From positions 124,001 to 188,000 of the forward strand of contig NZ_JAAVUT010000002.1 in NCBI RefSeq assembly GCF_018449575.1: 64,000 nt of DNA, written 5' to 3'. The DNA is from Sodalis sp. dw_96. GTDB taxonomy: Bacteria; Pseudomonadota; Gammaproteobacteria; Enterobacterales; Enterobacteriaceae. The notes under the pieces were generated by a model. The model was given only the letters and a program-made list of their open reading frames with translations. It did not search any database and was not told the DNA's origin. Below, one piece after another: positions 40,003 to 50,369 of the stretch. Numbering within the stretch: position 1 is the stretch's first letter; every line of letters begins with the position of its first letter. The position numbers and the translations under genes were made by a program.

Positions 40003-40485
40003 TCAAACCTTCGCGAGCAGTTGCGACGGACTGACCTGCCAGTTCAACACCCCTTTACCGTCGCCCGCCTCCAAATCCACACAGGCCACCGCCGAGGTGG
40101 CAAACATCGGCGCCTGCTCCGTAGGGCACAGATCCGCCACCAGGTACCCCACCAGCGGCAGATGGGAGATCACCAGCACGGTTCCCAGCCCCTCATTGGC
40201 CAGGGCCTGCAAATAACAGCAGATCATGGCCACATCACCCCCCGGAGTCAGCTCCGGCAGGCTCTCTTCACCTTCGGGCAACGCCAGTTCTTCCCGCATG
40301 ACATCCAGCGTTTGCCTGGCACGCAAATAAGGGCTGACCAAAACGCGGTCGGTGTCGATAATCTTGCTAGTCAACCAACTCGCCATCAGGCGTGATTCAT
40401 CACGGCCACGAACAGTTAAAGGTCTTTCAGCATCACTGGCGGCTTCTAACGCAGCGTCGCCGTGCCGCATAATTAAAACTTGCAT
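40003..40485 (-). CDS. sixA: Phosphohistidine phosphatase SixA
   Basis: RHG-family phosphatase, 160 residues against 161. The catalytic histidine is H8 in MRHGDAALEAASDAERPLT. In E. coli it dephosphorylates the HPt domain of ArcB and the nitrogen PTS protein NPr. It has the minimal phosphatase fold with second histidine in VLVISHLPLVGYLV. In E. coli fadJ-fadI lie next; here there is only a 1.1-kb noncoding stretch. Confidence 0.95.
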   Translation of the reverse strand: MQVLIMRHGDAALEAASDAERPLTVRGRDESRLMASWLTSKIIDTDRVLVSPYLRARQTLDVMREELALPEGEESLPELTPGGDVAMICCYLQALANEGLGTVLVISHLPLVGYLVADLCPTEQAPMFATSAVACVDLEAGDGKGVLNWQVSPSQLLAKV

Positions 40486-41617
40486 AGTGCACCGTTGTTA
40501 TTTGACAAAAAACGCCATGGGAAAACAGGTTTTACCGTGTTTGGCCATATGCTGTCGCTATTTCTGAGAATCTATGACAACCCAAAAACGCATAGCAAAC
40601 CGTTCCCCCGAAGCGACCGGGCATTGAGAGCTCGAAATCACGTAATAAAACGCTGTTTTTTACATCAATACCCACTAGGTAGTCAACACATCGAACACAG
40701 ATGCCCCTCCCGAAAACAAAATGTCATAACAAATACGCCTACTGAGTGTAATGGCTATTAGCATAAGACAACACTTTAAGATAAAGGTGCGCGTTAAGTA
40801 ACATTTTTGCAATTGACACTTGTCGGCCCCCAACCAAGTCCCTAACGGCTTACCACGGATGCGGCCACGGGACTCAACGGGTCGATCGGGAAGAGACCGG
40901 ACGGCTATAAAAGTGGATGGGTCAAGTGGTCCTCCCAAGCTCCCCATTTTGACGCGCGTTATGGCAAAAAAGGGTATTCATATGGATTACGATCCCGTGG
41001 TAAACATTTAATAAAAATCAATCTGCTGACAAAGGAGTACATGCGTCCGATGCCGCCACGGCTTTTAATTAATAAGTTGTTAAATTCTTAGAGACCGGGT
41101 GGCTATAACTCCGGCGGGAATTTAATGTTATACCTGCCTTCTTACTATAAGCATACCTTCGTGCCTAATTCCAGCGAATGCTTTTAATCTTAATTTCAAA
41201 TATAGCAGGTAATCGACAATCCGCACCACTGAGGATTCGCGCCGGATCCTACGCGCCGGTTTTACCGCTTCGCTTCCTGCAATTACAGCGATGTTCCGCC
41301 ATAAGCCAGGCGGGCGTATGAAATTTTATTTGCTCTTATCAAACCATTACATTTTTTGCGCCGCTACTCCTCCTTATGGGAAGCCTTAAACAAGGACCTG
41401 CTATTATTTATTGAGGAATGCATCAAGGAAAGGAGGCATTTTATTTTATTGAATAACGATAAAAAGTATATTTTTTTGAAAAAAATCTTATTTCACGATG
41501 AAGCTTTTTGAATATATTCAATATCTATTAAAGTGGAAAAGGGGAAATAAAAAAGGAAAAATAAATGAAGAGAATGGGTTAATCGCGGGCCGTTCTCCGT
41601 CCCGCGATAGTGCGAAT
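40486..41617. other. Gene-free 1.1-kb gap at the fadJ-fadI locus
   Basis: No credible gene. E. coli carries fadJ and fadI between sixA and yfcZ; no fragment of either is recognisable in any frame. An 18-bp motif, GAGACCGG-RY-GGCTATAA, occurs at 40893-40910 and 41091-41108, 198 bp apart. The right half is very AT-rich with an AAAGGAGG at about 41429-41436 that leads into no proper reading frame. A hairpin TCGCGGG (41583-41589)/CCCGCGA (41601-41607) follows the yfcZ stop. Confidence 0.6.
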
Positions 41618-41914
41618 TTAACGCAACCCGAGCTGAAAGATTAAACTTTCAGCTTCGCAACTGAAGTTGAAATCAGCCGTTAACGTTACGCCGCCTTCAG
41701 AGGGTTCAATGCGACTGGTTATCTGGCAAGGATCAGATTCCACCGCACGGGCTTTTTCCGTCAGCTTCGCCAACATGGCTTCAGCCTGGGGGCGTTGTTC
41801 ATAGACATGGCTGAAAGACGCCTTGCGATCTTCGTTGTCGATAATGGTACCGACGTCGACACAACAGCAGGCCGCCGTTTCTTCAGCGCTGCATTTATTA
41901 ATTGAATGGGCCAT
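41618..41914 (-). CDS. yfcZ: DUF406 family protein YfcZ
   Basis: Small conserved protein of 98 residues (E. coli 94); function unknown. The cysteine run CCCVDVGTIIDNEDRKASFSHV and the ending SCEAESLIFQLGLR match the family. In E. coli yfcZ lies between fadI and fadL; both neighbours are missing here, so it is left as an island next to mlaA. Confidence 0.92.
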   Translation of the reverse strand: MAHSINKCSAEETAACCCVDVGTIIDNEDRKASFSHVYEQRPQAEAMLAKLTEKARAVESDPCQITSRIEPSEGGVTLTADFNFSCEAESLIFQLGLR

Positions 41915-42175
41915 CGTTTTTTCTCCACAGGATAAACCTGTTTAACAATAATAAGCTTAGAAGTATCTGTGGTTGATTATACGCGTCCCGCCAAGATGAT
42001 AACAGGGGTTAACCCACTGCCCACGGCTTATCGCCGCCGCGGGCGGCATCACTTCGCACGTTTGGAACCACCGGCCGAGCAACCATCCTGCACGCCAGGC
42101 CCGCAACCACTGAGGCTTGAATCACGGCGCCCCCGTAGCCACGCGTTAAGGGCCAGAAGGCTGAACCTCCTCCGT

Positions 42176-42934
42176 CTAAGGCGCATCGATACTTTTCAGG
42201 TCTCCTTGTATCGCCTGTGCGTTCGGGTTTTCCTGCGGTAACAGACGTCCGCCGTTGGCCAGGAAATCGTGCCGCTGGAAATAGGCCGCGCGCACCAAGG
42301 CATACGGGTCGGAGGAGTTACGCAGCAGACTGTCCGAATCCAGCAATTCGGCACGGGTTTCTATGCCCTGGAAAACAAATTTGCCAATGCTCATCCACCA
42401 GGTCAGATAACTGAGGGCCGGATAGAAGTTATCCACCGCGCCGCCAAGATCCTCACGGGGCGTAAAGCTGCCGTAAGCGGGCAGCACCACATACGGACCA
42501 TATCCCACGCCATAGGTGCCAAGCGTCGTACCGAAGCGCCTAGGCTGCTCCTTAGCCAGTTTGGGGTTCGCCATGGAAGCCACATCGATCAGCCCACCCA
42601 TGCCCAGCAAGGTATTCAGGAAGAAGCGGTTGAAATGAATCATGGCTTCATACGGCTTGCCGACGGCGAAGTAGTTCACCATGGACGCCGGTTCTTCAAG
42701 ATTGCTCAAAAAATTGCTCAGACCGTTACGCGCCGGCATCGGCACATAATCGCGCCAGGCCACCGCCGCCGGACGCACCACATAAGGGTCAAGGACATTG
42801 TAGTTAAAATTGAACATTGTCCGGTTAAACCCTTCCAGCGGATCAGAACGTTTCTGAGCTGACTGATCGGTTTTGCCGGCACACCCCAGAATCAATACTG
42901 TGGCCAGCGCAACACCTGACAGGCGGTAATTCAT
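42176..42934 (-). CDS. mlaA: Outer-membrane lipoprotein MlaA (VacJ)
   Basis: Lipoprotein that removes mislocalised phospholipids from the outer leaflet of the outer membrane and passes them to MlaC. The lipobox LILGC is at about residue 18-19, followed by RSDPLEGFNRTMFNFNYNVLDPYVVRP and GMGGLIDVASMANPKLAKE. With the second of two adjacent ATGs (42934; GGAG 7 bases upstream) it is 252 residues against 251. The reading frame extends 36 codons further but into the ccmI 3' end. It lies 34 bp behind the ccm operon. Confidence 0.95.
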   Translation of the reverse strand: MNYRLSGVALATVLILGCAGKTDQSAQKRSDPLEGFNRTMFNFNYNVLDPYVVRPAAVAWRDYVPMPARNGLSNFLSNLEEPASMVNYFAVGKPYEAMIHFNRFFLNTLLGMGGLIDVASMANPKLAKEQPRRFGTTLGTYGVGYGPYVVLPAYGSFTPREDLGGAVDNFYPALSYLTWWMSIGKFVFQGIETRAELLDSDSLLRNSSDPYALVRAAYFQRHDFLANGGRLLPQENPNAQAIQGDLKSIDAP

Positions 42935-42968
42935 CATTCGACTCCGTTTTAAATTATTATGCCCGCCT

Positions 42969-44183
42969 CTAGGGCACTTGTTGATCGATTTGCACGGCAA
43001 TCCGGCCGGCGCCGTTAAAATCCTGTACGGCGCTCTCGCCAAACCAATCCCCCGGTTTAGCCTCGGCGGTACCGTCCAAAGAGAGTCTGACCCGCACTTT
43101 TAGCTGAGCCTGAGCGGAAAGCGAACGCTCCGGCATCATGGCGTTGCTGTCGTCCAGGGATAACGATAATGGAAAACGGCTCAGCGGCAAGGTTTTTACC
43201 GCCACCGGCTGCGGGCTTTTACCATCGGTGGCCGAAATAAACAGCACCCCCCGCCGCGGTAATTTATCGGCTATCGCCGGCGCCAGCGTAACGGTAACAT
43301 CGAGTTTAGCCGTCTCCTGGCCGGATTGCTCGCGAGCCAGTGCGATACTATGCTTGATAATCTCCACGTGGGCATCGTTTGCGGGTAATAATGTCAACAG
43401 ACGCTGCCAGAGTATAATAGCCTGCGAAAAATTATTCTGCTGATACTCGCTGACGGCCAGCAGGCCCAGAGCCTGAAGATTATCCGGCCGGCGCTGCACA
43501 AAACGCAGCAGCAGCCGGTTGCCGTCCAGATTGTCTCCCGGATCGGCGGATCGGGTCAGCACGTCGGCATAATCGAGCTCAATACTTTCATCATCCGGCG
43601 CTAACAGCCAGGCTCGCTCGAAGGCATGAGTGACCATGGACGCGTCTTTTAACACCACCCCGATACGTCCGAGAATTAACCAATCCCGCAGATTGTCCGG
43701 CTGCCGCTGCAATGACGCGCGCAGCCCCACCGCGAAATGCGACAACTCCTCCGGCGTCAATTGCCGGGCCTTGGGGTCCATGATACGGGCGCGAAGCGCG
43801 GGCAGCTCATCCACCGTCCGTTGCCAGCGCCAAAGCTGTCCCATGCCGCCGGTCCCGGCGTAAAAACCCAGGGTCACCACCACCAGCGCCACTACCCCCG
43901 GCAACATCACCCAGGCGCTCAGCGTGCGCCGGGGCGCTTGCTGTCCCGGCGGAATATCCGCCAGCAGATTTTGCTGTAAATCCTCTATGTGCCGCGAGCG
44001 CTCAATAATCACGCCCTCCGCTTCATCATGGGCCAACTCGTCCAGGCGCCGCCGGTAAAACAGGGTATTCAGGCCGTCACGGGTCAGCGCGCCGGGACGA
44101 GGACCGTGGCGCAGGGCCGGCAACACAAATACTCCCCCGGCCAGGATCAGTAGGACCAGCATGGTCACACCCAAGGCTATCAT
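42969..44183 (-). CDS. ccmI: Cytochrome c maturation TPR protein CcmI
   Basis: Membrane-anchored TPR protein that holds apocytochrome c for heme ligation. 404 residues: two N-terminal membrane spans (about residues 1-22, IALGVTMLVLLILAGGVFVL, and near 90-110) flank a cytoplasmic loop; TPR-like helices follow (DNLRDWLILGRIGVVLKDASM, DNLQALGLLAVSEYQQNNFSQA), then a beta-rich C-terminal domain. In E. coli the equivalent domain is fused to CcmH; here it is a separate gene overlapping the ccmH stop by 4 bases. Confidence 0.9.
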   Translation of the reverse strand: MIALGVTMLVLLILAGGVFVLPALRHGPRPGALTRDGLNTLFYRRRLDELAHDEAEGVIIERSRHIEDLQQNLLADIPPGQQAPRRTLSAWVMLPGVVALVVVTLGFYAGTGGMGQLWRWQRTVDELPALRARIMDPKARQLTPEELSHFAVGLRASLQRQPDNLRDWLILGRIGVVLKDASMVTHAFERAWLLAPDDESIELDYADVLTRSADPGDNLDGNRLLLRFVQRRPDNLQALGLLAVSEYQQNNFSQAIILWQRLLTLLPANDAHVEIIKHSIALAREQSGQETAKLDVTVTLAPAIADKLPRRGVLFISATDGKSPQPVAVKTLPLSRFPLSLSLDDSNAMMPERSLSAQAQLKVRVRLSLDGTAEAKPGDWFGESAVQDFNGAGRIAVQIDQQVP

Positions 44184-44644
44184 GATTGCTTCCCGTCCGG
44201 CTTATCCAGCAACTGCTTCAGACGTCGCCGCTCATCGGACGACAGCGATTCCGTCCCGCTGCCGCGTCGCATGGCCTGTAATATCACCGCCAGTCCCCCT
44301 ATAACCACCGCTAGCAGCGGTCCGAACCATAACATTAGCGTCAGGGGATTTAACGGCGGCTCATAAGTGACGAAATTGCCATAGCGCGCCACCATGTAAT
44401 CGATGATCTGTCGTTTAGTCTGTCCCTGCAGCATCAGCTGGTACACTTTGGTACGCATATCGGCGGCGATAATCGCATTGGAGTCGGCAATGCTGTTATT
44501 TTGACATTTGGGGCAACGCAGTTGCTCGGTTAATTCCCGATATTGCTGCTCTTGCGCCACGCTGTTGAACTGCCGGGTATCAATGGCGGCGCCGGCGGTA
44601 AAACTCATCAACACCAGGACCGTAAACAGAGTATGCAAGCGCAT
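44180..44644 (-). CDS. ccmH: Cytochrome c heme-lyase thiol subunit CcmH
   Basis: Periplasm-facing thiol oxidoreductase of 154 residues that keeps apocytochrome CxxCH cysteines reduced or resolves mixed disulfides. Signal sequence, then the LRCPKCQNNSIADSNA active site, conserved VYQLMLQGQTKRQIIDYMVARYGNFVTYEPP and one C-terminal membrane span. It has only the short N-terminal domain of the fused E. coli protein. It directly follows ccmG with no gap. Confidence 0.95.
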   Translation of the reverse strand: MRLHTLFTVLVLMSFTAGAAIDTRQFNSVAQEQQYRELTEQLRCPKCQNNSIADSNAIIAADMRTKVYQLMLQGQTKRQIIDYMVARYGNFVTYEPPLNPLTLMLWFGPLLAVVIGGLAVILQAMRRGSGTESLSSDERRRLKQLLDKPDGKQS

Positions 44645-45199
44645 TCAGGCCCCCCCGGCATATTTTTCATAGAGCGGCCGCACTTCCCGCCGCCAGACCT
44701 CGGCGTTCAAGTCCCCCGCGTGCCGATAGCGAATAATGCCCCGTCCATCGATAAGAAAGGTCTCCGGCGCGCCATAGACACCCAGATCCAACCCCAGCAT
44801 GCCGTCGCCGTCATACAGGCTCAACGCATAAGGATTGCCCAAGGTATTGAGCCAATTCACCGCCTTAAACCGGTCGTCTTTATAATTCATGCCTACCACC
44901 CTAATACCTTGCGCCGCCAGCGTATTAAGGAATTGGTGCTCCGCCCGGCAAGTGGGGCACCAGGTGGCCCACACATTCAGCAGCAGCGGTTTACCGTCGC
45001 GTAAAACCGATTGATCGTAACGCTTGGCCGGATTGTCCAGGGATTGCAGGGTAAAAACCGGCACCGGCTTACCGATAAGCGCCGACTCCAGTAAAGTGGG
45101 ATCATCGCCGTGGGCATTACGGGTCAGTTGCACGATAAAGGCCGCCGCCAGCGCCAGGAACAAAAGCAGCGGGACGAGGAATAGCAGCCTGCGTTTCAT
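44645..45199 (-). CDS. ccmG: Thiol:disulfide interchange protein CcmG (DsbE)
   Basis: Membrane-tethered thioredoxin-like reductant for cytochrome c maturation, 184 residues. N-terminal anchor [24 protein letters not shown], then WATWCPTCRAEHQF with C81 and C84 as redox pair, and the cis-proline region VYGAPETFLIDGRGIIRYRHAGDL. The start overlaps the ccmF stop by 4 bases. Confidence 0.96.
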   Translation of the reverse strand: MKRRLLFLVPLLLFLALAAAFIVQLTRNAHGDDPTLLESALIGKPVPVFTLQSLDNPAKRYDQSVLRDGKPLLLNVWATWCPTCRAEHQFLNTLAAQGIRVVGMNYKDDRFKAVNWLNTLGNPYALSLYDGDGMLGLDLGVYGAPETFLIDGRGIIRYRHAGDLNAEVWRREVRPLYEKYAGGA

Positions 45200-47160
45200 A
45201 GCTCCGCCGATCCGGTTAACCGGGACTTTTTCTGGGCACGGTAACGGGGATCAGCCAGGCAGCACAAACCGCCTGCCACCATCAACAGCCCTCCCAGCCA
45301 GATCCAGCGGACAAAAGGTTTGTAATAAAGCCTGACCGCCCAGGCGCCGTCATCCATCTCCTCACCCAGTGCGGCATACAGATCGCGAGTTAAACCGCCG
45401 CTGATGGCCGCTTCTGTGGTGACGGTCCTGCTCACGCTGTAATAACGCTTTTCCGCCTGTAACCGGGCCTCCGGTTTACCGTTGTGCGTTACGTCGAACA
45501 CCGCCGCCGCACCGGTATAGTTCGGCCCCGCCAGGCTGCTTAAATCCCGGAACGTGAAGCGGTAACCCCGGATATCCACGCTGTCGCCGGTTTTCATCCG
45601 CACATCCCGTTCCAGACTGTAGTTCTGGCTGAACGTGATGCCAATGACCGTTACCGCCACCCCCAGATGGCCGAACACCATACCCCAGTGGCTGCGGGTC
45701 AGATGCGCCAGTCCGCGCCAGAACGAGTGGCGATGGGTGGCGCGTTCGTGCAGCTCCATCAGGGTCAGGATAATCACCCAAAGGGACATCATCAGGCCGG
45801 TCACGGTCATACCGCGGATATCATCCCCCATCAGCCGGGGTAACAACACCGACAGCACCAGACAGGCGGCCAGCGCCCAGCCCAGGCGCTTAATCCATTT
45901 TTTCGCTTCATCCCGCCGCCAGCGGATAAGCGGACCAATCCCCATCAGCAGGGCAAACGGCGCCATCAGCCAGGTGAACATGCTGTTGAAGAAAGGTTCG
46001 CCGATGGAGATACTACCCATGCCAAGCTGCTTATGGATAAGGGGCAGCAGCGTGCCCAGCAGTACCACCAGCATCGCCGCCATCAGCAGCACGTTATTGC
46101 TCAACAAAAAGCTTTCGCGCGACAACAGCTCATTTTGCGCCTGGCTGCGCACCTTCCCCCCCTGGATGGCATACAGCAGCAGCGAACCGCCGATCACCAA
46201 CACCAGAAACGCCAGGATAAACATCCCGCGCGCCGGATCGGAGGCAAAAGAGTGTACCGAGACCAGCACCCCGGAGCGCACCAGAAAAGTCCCCAGCAGA
46301 CAGAGGGAGAACACGGCGATAGCCAACAGCACCGTCCACGATCGGAAGGTGCCGCGTTTTTCAGTCACCGCCAGTGAATGCAACAAAGCCGTCCCCGCCA
46401 GCCAGGGCATAAAGGAGGCGTTTTCCACCGGATCCCAGAACCACCATCCGCCCCAGCCAAGCTCGTAATAGGCCCAGGAGGAGCCGAGCACGATACCCAT
46501 GGTCAAAAAAATCCAGGCGGCCTGGGTCCAGGGACGCGACCAGCGCGCCCAGGCGGTATCAAGACGACCGGCAATAAGCGAAGCGATGGCGAAGGAAAAG
46601 GCCACGGAAAATCCCACATATCCCATATACAGCAATGGCGGATGAAAGATTAACCCGATATCCTGCAACACCGGATTCAAATCGTGCCCGTCGATGGGAA
46701 AATCCGGCAGGGTACGGCTGAAGGGGTTGGAGGTGAGTAAAATAAAGGCGAGAAAACCGGTGTTGATCATCCCCATCACCGCCAGTACACGTCCCACCGC
46801 CTCGTCGGGCATTTGGCGGCTGAACAGCGCCACCGCCAATGTCCAGCAGCTCAGCAGCAGCACCCACAGCAGCAATGACCCCTCATGGGCGCCCCAGGTG
46901 GCGGCAATGCGGTAATACAGCGGCAAGCGGGTATTGGAATTATTCACCACATAGTTCAGAGTGAAATCATTGACCACAAACCCGTACACCAGACAAACAA
47001 AGGCTCCGCCGATGCACAAGAACAATCCGCAAGCCAGCGGGCGCGCCGTTGCCATGAGCCTTGCATCCTGACGGGCCGCGCCCCACAGCGGATAGATGCT
47101 CAATAACAGCGCCAGCGCGATAGCCAGGCAGAGCAGGAAATTACCCAGTTCCGGGATCAT
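45196..47160 (-). CDS. ccmF: Heme lyase CcmF
   Basis: Large inner-membrane subunit of the heme ligation complex, 654 residues with about 15 membrane spans. The heme-handling tryptophan-rich WWD motif reads [19 protein letters not shown]. Paired histidines on either side are present ([17 protein letters not shown] regions). The C-terminal periplasmic domain follows [18 protein letters not shown]. It overlaps ccmE and ccmG by 4 bases each, implying coupled translation. Confidence 0.96.
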   Translation of the reverse strand: MIPELGNFLLCLAIALALLLSIYPLWGAARQDARLMATARPLACGLFLCIGGAFVCLVYGFVVNDFTLNYVVNNSNTRLPLYYRIAATWGAHEGSLLLWVLLLSCWTLAVALFSRQMPDEAVGRVLAVMGMINTGFLAFILLTSNPFSRTLPDFPIDGHDLNPVLQDIGLIFHPPLLYMGYVGFSVAFSFAIASLIAGRLDTAWARWSRPWTQAAWIFLTMGIVLGSSWAYYELGWGGWWFWDPVENASFMPWLAGTALLHSLAVTEKRGTFRSWTVLLAIAVFSLCLLGTFLVRSGVLVSVHSFASDPARGMFILAFLVLVIGGSLLLYAIQGGKVRSQAQNELLSRESFLLSNNVLLMAAMLVVLLGTLLPLIHKQLGMGSISIGEPFFNSMFTWLMAPFALLMGIGPLIRWRRDEAKKWIKRLGWALAACLVLSVLLPRLMGDDIRGMTVTGLMMSLWVIILTLMELHERATHRHSFWRGLAHLTRSHWGMVFGHLGVAVTVIGITFSQNYSLERDVRMKTGDSVDIRGYRFTFRDLSSLAGPNYTGAAAVFDVTHNGKPEARLQAEKRYYSVSRTVTTEAAISGGLTRDLYAALGEEMDDGAWAVRLYYKPFVRWIWLGGLLMVAGGLCCLADPRYRAQKKSRLTGSAEL

Positions 47161-47702
47161 GGCGCAACCTTGGTTTGTGCAATATTGAAACCGGTTTTAC
47201 CCGCATCCGGCGCACTAGGAAAGGGCGAGCTCAAGGAACGCGAGCCGCCGGACGGAAGCGCGGCAGAACTCTTCATATCTTCCTTCACTTCAGGCGGAGT
47301 ATAATTCTCATCGTGTTTTGCCAATACTTCCTTCGCTTGCACCAGATTACCGTCCCCCAGCACACCTTGTGCCACCACCCCCTGCCCTTCCCGAAACAGG
47401 TCCGGCAAGATGCCGTCATAACTTACCGCAATCGCCCCGGCGGCATCATATATTTTGAAGCTCACCTTCAGTGTTTGCGCATCGCGCCGCACGCTGCCCG
47501 GCATGACCAAGCCGCCGATACGGAGGCGCTGGCCTACATGCGGCAATTCATGCTGCTCGCCTTTGCCCAGCAGCATCTCACGAGGCGTATAAAACAGGTC
47601 GATATTGGAGCTTAGCGCATACAGAATCAGTGTCACGGTCAGCGCAACGCCCGCCAGCATGCCGAGCAATAAATAGAGACGGCTTTTACGGCGAGGATTC
47701 AT
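47157..47702 (-). CDS. ccmE: Heme chaperone CcmE
   Basis: Periplasmic heme carrier that binds heme covalently. 181 residues: one N-terminal membrane anchor ([20 protein letters not shown]), an OB-fold domain, and heme-binding histidine H130 in [14 protein letters not shown], the same residue number as in E. coli. The tail beyond ([20 protein letters not shown]) is longer and variable. The ATG at 47702 is the family start; the reading frame runs further upstream through ccmD but without homology. Confidence 0.95.
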   Translation of the reverse strand: MNPRRKSRLYLLLGMLAGVALTVTLILYALSSNIDLFYTPREMLLGKGEQHELPHVGQRLRIGGLVMPGSVRRDAQTLKVSFKIYDAAGAIAVSYDGILPDLFREGQGVVAQGVLGDGNLVQAKEVLAKHDENYTPPEVKEDMKSSAALPSGGSRSLSSPFPSAPDAGKTGFNIAQTKVAP

Positions 47703-47944
47703 TGGATATCCCCTGAGTGTGAGGCGGGAGTTATTTGCGGCCGGGAAACGGACGAACCCTGGCGGATACGCAGCAGGCGCGCCTGCTGGCGACGGATTTC
47801 CGACAACAATGCCCGTCGGCGCCACAGGGTATGAATGATGAGCGCGGCCAGCGGCAGCAACGTCGCGGCCACCGCCAACCAGACATAAAAAGCATAACCG
47901 CCCATGGCAAAAAAGGCCGCCCAGGAACTGAATGCCGGGCTCAT
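47699..47944 (-). CDS. ccmD: Heme exporter accessory protein CcmD
   Basis: Small membrane protein of 81 residues (E. coli 69) needed to release holo-CcmE from the CcmABC complex. Typical start [20 protein letters not shown], with a single span running to about residue 40 and a basic cytoplasmic tail [20 protein letters not shown]. It overlaps ccmC and ccmE by 4 bases. Confidence 0.93.
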   Translation of the reverse strand: MSPAFSSWAAFFAMGGYAFYVWLAVAATLLPLAALIIHTLWRRRALLSEIRRQQARLLRIRQGSSVSRPQITPASHSGDIQ

Positions 47945-48687
47945 GACACATGCTCCTTGGTTGCCAATGCCACCACCCAGGGACGATGGCGTTCTTGCAG
48001 CAGGATCAGGTTGCGCAAACGCATCAGCGTCAGCGTCAGGAAAAACAGCAGATAACCCAGGATCGCCCAGCGCAGCGGTGTGCGCATACTGGGGTCAATA
48101 CTTTGCTGCATATTGGTGGATCCCTGATGCAGGGTATTCCACCACTCCACCGAATAATGGATGATGGGGATATTCACCACCCCCACCAGGATCAGAATAC
48201 CGGCTGCCCGTCCGGCCAGACGCCGATCCTCAAAGGCGTTATATAACGCGATGACCCCCAAATACAGAAACAGCAATACCAGTTCCGACGTCAGGCGAGC
48301 ATCCCATACCCACCAGGTGCCCCACATGGGCTTACCCCAGGCGGAGCCGCTCACCAGAGCGATAAAGGTAAATACCGCCCCCACCGGCGCCATCGCCGCC
48401 GCCGCCAAATCCGCCATTTTTATTTGCCAAACCACACCGGTAAACGCCGCCAGCGCCATCGCTACATAGATTCCCATAGACCACATGGCGGCGGGTACAT
48501 GAACGTAGATGATGCGAAAACCATTACCCTGCTGATAATCCGGTGGCGCAAAACCAAACCCCCAGACCCAGCCAAGCAGCAACGAGCTCGCCGCGGCCAG
48601 CGCCAACCAGGGAATCAGACCGCCACACAGCCGATAAAGCCGCTCTGGCCTGCCCAATTGATGAATCATTTTCCACATGCTTAACAT
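47941..48687 (-). CDS. ccmC: Heme transporter/handling subunit CcmC
   Basis: Six-span inner-membrane protein of 248 residues that delivers heme to CcmE. The tryptophan motif is [20 protein letters not shown], with flanking conserved histidines in [12 protein letters not shown] and [14 protein letters not shown]. It is 38 bp behind ccmB in the ccmABCDEFGHI order and overlaps ccmD. Confidence 0.96.
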   Translation of the reverse strand: MLSMWKMIHQLGRPERLYRLCGGLIPWLALAAASSLLLGWVWGFGFAPPDYQQGNGFRIIYVHVPAAMWSMGIYVAMALAAFTGVVWQIKMADLAAAAMAPVGAVFTFIALVSGSAWGKPMWGTWWVWDARLTSELVLLFLYLGVIALYNAFEDRRLAGRAAGILILVGVVNIPIIHYSVEWWNTLHQGSTNMQQSIDPSMRTPLRWAILGYLLFFLTLTLMRLRNLILLQERHRPWVVALATKEHVS

Positions 48688-48725
48688 TGTCCACTGTCAA
48701 AACAATCAAACCGTCGCGGCAAAAA

Positions 48726-49385
48726 TCATTGCAGCGTTATGCGTAACGCTGCGGCGGCGGCAAAAGGCGCCAACATGACGCTTAACACCAGGAATGCACC
48801 GAGGATCGCCAAAAACCCGTTAATGGGTAAACCCTGAGCCGCGCTATCAATGGCGGCCGTGGCGAAAATCAACACCGGAATAAACAAGGGTAACAATAAT
48901 AAACTCAGCAATACACCGCCTCTGCGTAAGCCGACGGTTAACCCCACGCCGACGGCACCCACCAGGCTCAATGTCGGTGTACCTAATAACAATGACAGCG
49001 CCACGACCCGCCAGGTGGCAAAATCCAGGGAAAGCAGCAGTGCGGCCAGAGGCGACAGCAGCAGCAGCGGCAAACCGGTTACCAGCCAGTGAGCGCAAAC
49101 CTTGCCCAATACGGCAATGGGTAACGGCATGGGTAACAATAGCAGTTGCTCAAGGGTGCCATCATAAAAATCCTCCCCGAACAAGCGTTCCAAAGATAAC
49201 AAACAGGCCAGTAACGCCGCCACCCAAATGATACCGGGGGCGATACGACGCAATAATTGCGGCTCCGGACCGATACCCAGTGGAAACAAGGTTATCACGA
49301 TCAGGAAAAACCACAGTGGATTGATGATATCGCTGCGGCGGCGCAAGGCCGAGCGCAAATCACGGCGAACAATCAGCCAGAACAT
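48726..49385 (-). CDS. ccmB: Heme ABC exporter permease CcmB
   Basis: Six-span permease of the CcmAB ATPase, 219 residues (E. coli 220). Conserved [24 protein letters not shown] and [23 protein letters not shown]. CcmAB uses ATP to release heme-loaded CcmE rather than to export heme itself, according to work in E. coli. Its start lies 13 bases inside ccmA. Confidence 0.96.
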   Translation of the reverse strand: MFWLIVRRDLRSALRRRSDIINPLWFFLIVITLFPLGIGPEPQLLRRIAPGIIWVAALLACLLSLERLFGEDFYDGTLEQLLLLPMPLPIAVLGKVCAHWLVTGLPLLLLSPLAALLLSLDFATWRVVALSLLLGTPTLSLVGAVGVGLTVGLRRGGVLLSLLLLPLFIPVLIFATAAIDSAAQGLPINGFLAILGAFLVLSVMLAPFAAAAALRITLQ

Positions 49386-50014
49386 GGGATCTCCCCTGCA
49401 GGCATCAATGCGATTTTACGTATCGGCACCGTGGTAGCGGGCAGCGCCTGATGGGTGGTAAGCAACACCATGCCCAGGGCCGCGCTGTGACCGGCAAGTA
49501 ACGAAATCAATTGCGCGGCGCCCTGTTTATCAATGGCGGTAAAAGGTTCATCCAGAATCCACAACCGGGCCGGGCTCAGCCATAAACGGGCCAGCGCCAC
49601 CCGCCGCCGCTGTCCGGCTGACAAACCGGCTGCGGGCAGCTCTTCGTAACCCAGCAGACCCACCTGTTCCAACGCCTGCCAGACAACTTTTTCATCTCGC
49701 GGACCGCCCCCCGCCGCCTGATAAAACGCCAGGTTTTCAAAAGGCGTCAATGCGAGTTTAATGCCGGCCTGATGTCCGATATAAAGCAGATCCCGATGAT
49801 ACTCTTCACGCACCACACTGATATTTTCTTGCTGCCAACAGACCTCCCCGCGCTCCGGACGGGCAAGGCCGGCCAAAATACGCAGCAGAGAGGTTTTACC
49901 GGCACCATTATTGCCTTCGATCTGGAGAATATCCCCCGGCGCGACCCGAAAGCTCAAACTGGAGAACAATTCACGATCATCGCGGATACAGGCCAGATTT
50001 TTTGCTTCCAGCAT
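49373..50014 (-). CDS. ccmA: Heme ABC exporter ATP-binding protein CcmA
   Basis: ATPase of the CcmAB complex, 213 residues. Walker [17 protein letters not shown], signature [16 protein letters not shown] and Walker [16 protein letters not shown] are intact. It is the first gene of the nine-gene ccm operon. tRNA-Arg lies about 280 bp upstream, facing away. No cytochrome c substrate gene is seen in the window. Confidence 0.96.
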   Translation of the reverse strand: MLEAKNLACIRDDRELFSSLSFRVAPGDILQIEGNNGAGKTSLLRILAGLARPERGEVCWQQENISVVREEYHRDLLYIGHQAGIKLALTPFENLAFYQAAGGGPRDEKVVWQALEQVGLLGYEELPAAGLSAGQRRRVALARLWLSPARLWILDEPFTAIDKQGAAQLISLLAGHSAALGMVLLTTHQALPATTVPIRKIALMPAGEIPCSG

Positions 50015-50294
50015 CAGAGACTCAACCCTTCATTAACATTAAACCATCATAACACAGGCAGCCGAAGCGGGAAGTTTGCCATTGATGTAATCTCTTCAAC
50101 CATGTCACCCATGAGATCTTATTGCTTGCATTAGATCAATAACGCTCGGCCCAAGCGCGCTCCGTAGGGTGAACCAGCCATGAACGTGCCCGAGGAAAAT
50201 GTCTTTTTCACTGCCGTTGTCGACGGAATGAGCAATCGAATCGTTAAGTGCTTATTTTCGAGACCGAATCGGGTATAATCCCGTCCGCTATCCG

Positions 50295-50369
50295 GTCCTC
50301 GTAGTTAAACGGATATAACAAGCCCCTCCTAAGGGCTAGTTACAGGTTCGATTCCTGTCGGGGACACCA
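50295..50369 (+). tRNA. argW: tRNA-Arg (anticodon CCU)
   Basis: A complete 75-nt cloverleaf: acceptor GTCCTCG/CGGGGAC, anticodon loop CTCCTAA with CCT at 50328-50330, T arm ACAGG-TTCGATT-CCTGT and encoded CCA. It differs by only a few bases from the remembered E. coli argW. A -10 box TATAAT (50274-50279) with a GC-rich discriminator lies just upstream. argW is a frequent prophage attachment site, and the sequence becomes AT-rich and accessory directly after it. Confidence 0.96.

Noticed and set aside
40820-41011. 63-codon frame in the vacant fad locus
   Set aside because: No Shine-Dalgarno, no recognisable product, and it spans a low-information stretch.
41420-41511. 20-codon TTG frame behind AAAGGAGG in the vacant fad locus
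   Set aside because: The TTG is about 12 bases from the site, too far, and the product is a typical AT-rich Lys/Ile/Phe chance sequence.
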